A DNA stretch of 64,000 bases, taken from Lepus europaeus (Eukaryota; Chordata; Mammalia; Lagomorpha; Leporidae). The stretch is taken from positions 14,547,138 through 14,611,137 of the forward strand of contig NC_084831.1 in assembly GCF_033115175.1 (NCBI RefSeq). Reading direction: 5' to 3'. Numbering within the stretch: the first letter of the stretch is position 1; every line of letters begins with the position of its first letter. Positions 63,731 to 64,000 of this stretch are shown one piece after another. The notes below the pieces were generated by a model. That model was not told where the DNA came from and ran no database searches. It saw nothing but the letters and a program-made list of their open reading frames with translations. The translations under genes and the position numbers were made by a program.

Positions 63731-64000
63731 TTTTTTTTTTTTTGGGCAGGCAGAGTGGATAGTGAGAGAGAGAGAGACAGAGAGAAAGGTCTTCCTTTTT
63801 GCCGTTGGTTCACCCTCCAATGGCCGCTGTAGCCGGCGCATCTCGCTGATCCGAAGCCAGGAGCCAGGTGCTTCTCCCGGTCTCCCATGCGGGTGCAGAG
63901 CCCAAGGACTTGGGCCATCCTCCACTGCCTTCCCGGGCCATAGCAGAGAGCTGGCCTGGAAGAGGGGCAACCGGGATAGAATCCGGCGCCCCAACCGGGA
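63731..64000 (-). mobile_element. Young CSINE, cut by the window edge
   Basis: gggcaggcagagtggatagt onward. Head lies beyond 64000. Confidence 0.9.

Noticed and set aside
44700-64000. EIF4G3 or other upstream gene exons
   Set aside because: Expected from human gene order, but no exon with family sequence could be recognised in this interval.
1-64000. CRISPR array, operon or bacterial-type system suggested by many repeats
   Set aside because: The repeats are dispersed SINEs with target-site duplications and poly-A tails in an intron-containing vertebrate locus.

Overview
The window is mammalian nuclear DNA from a lagomorph, most likely a leporid (rabbit or hare). About half of it consists of some 90 copies of the lagomorph tRNA-derived C-repeat SINE (CSINE). 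There is also one short 3' end that resembles a rabbit-type L1, plus older mammalian repeats (L1M, MIR, L2, MER2, hAT-like and mariner-like remnants). No bacterial, viral or CRISPR features were seen.

The only protein-coding gene I can support is HP1BP3 (heterochromatin protein 1-binding protein 3), on the minus strand. Its start codon is at 38374 and its stop codon at 3841-3843. Twelve coding exons join in frame without a break into a 557-codon reading frame. It encodes three linker-histone (H15) globular folds, the PQVKL HP1-binding motif at residues 255-259, an acidic DE run and a Lys/Pro/Ala-rich basic tail. The 3' UTR appears to run down to about 2395. The promoter is in a strong CpG island (about 43.0-44.65 kb) with CCAAT, NRF1-like and YY1-like motifs and at least three candidate first-exon splice donors.

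Layout: 1-2.24 kb, SINE cluster downstream of the gene; 2.4-38.4 kb, coding exons separated by SINE-rich introns; 38.4-43.5 kb, a long 5' UTR intron; 43.0-44.65 kb, CpG island promoter; 44.7-64 kb, upstream intergenic DNA, heavily colonised by SINEs, with no supportable coding exon. In human, EIF4G3 lies upstream of HP1BP3, so its 3' end may lie just beyond the right edge. That is an inference from synteny, not something seen here.

The most useful observations are: a GC-AG intron inside the first H15 domain; a CSINE whose target-site duplication overlaps the exon 2 splice donor; alternative first exons, one of which would give a short uORF ending directly against the main ATG; a 5S rRNA pseudogene; and a series of nested SINE insertions with readable target-site duplications that allow relative dating. 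I found no evidence of a new biological system.
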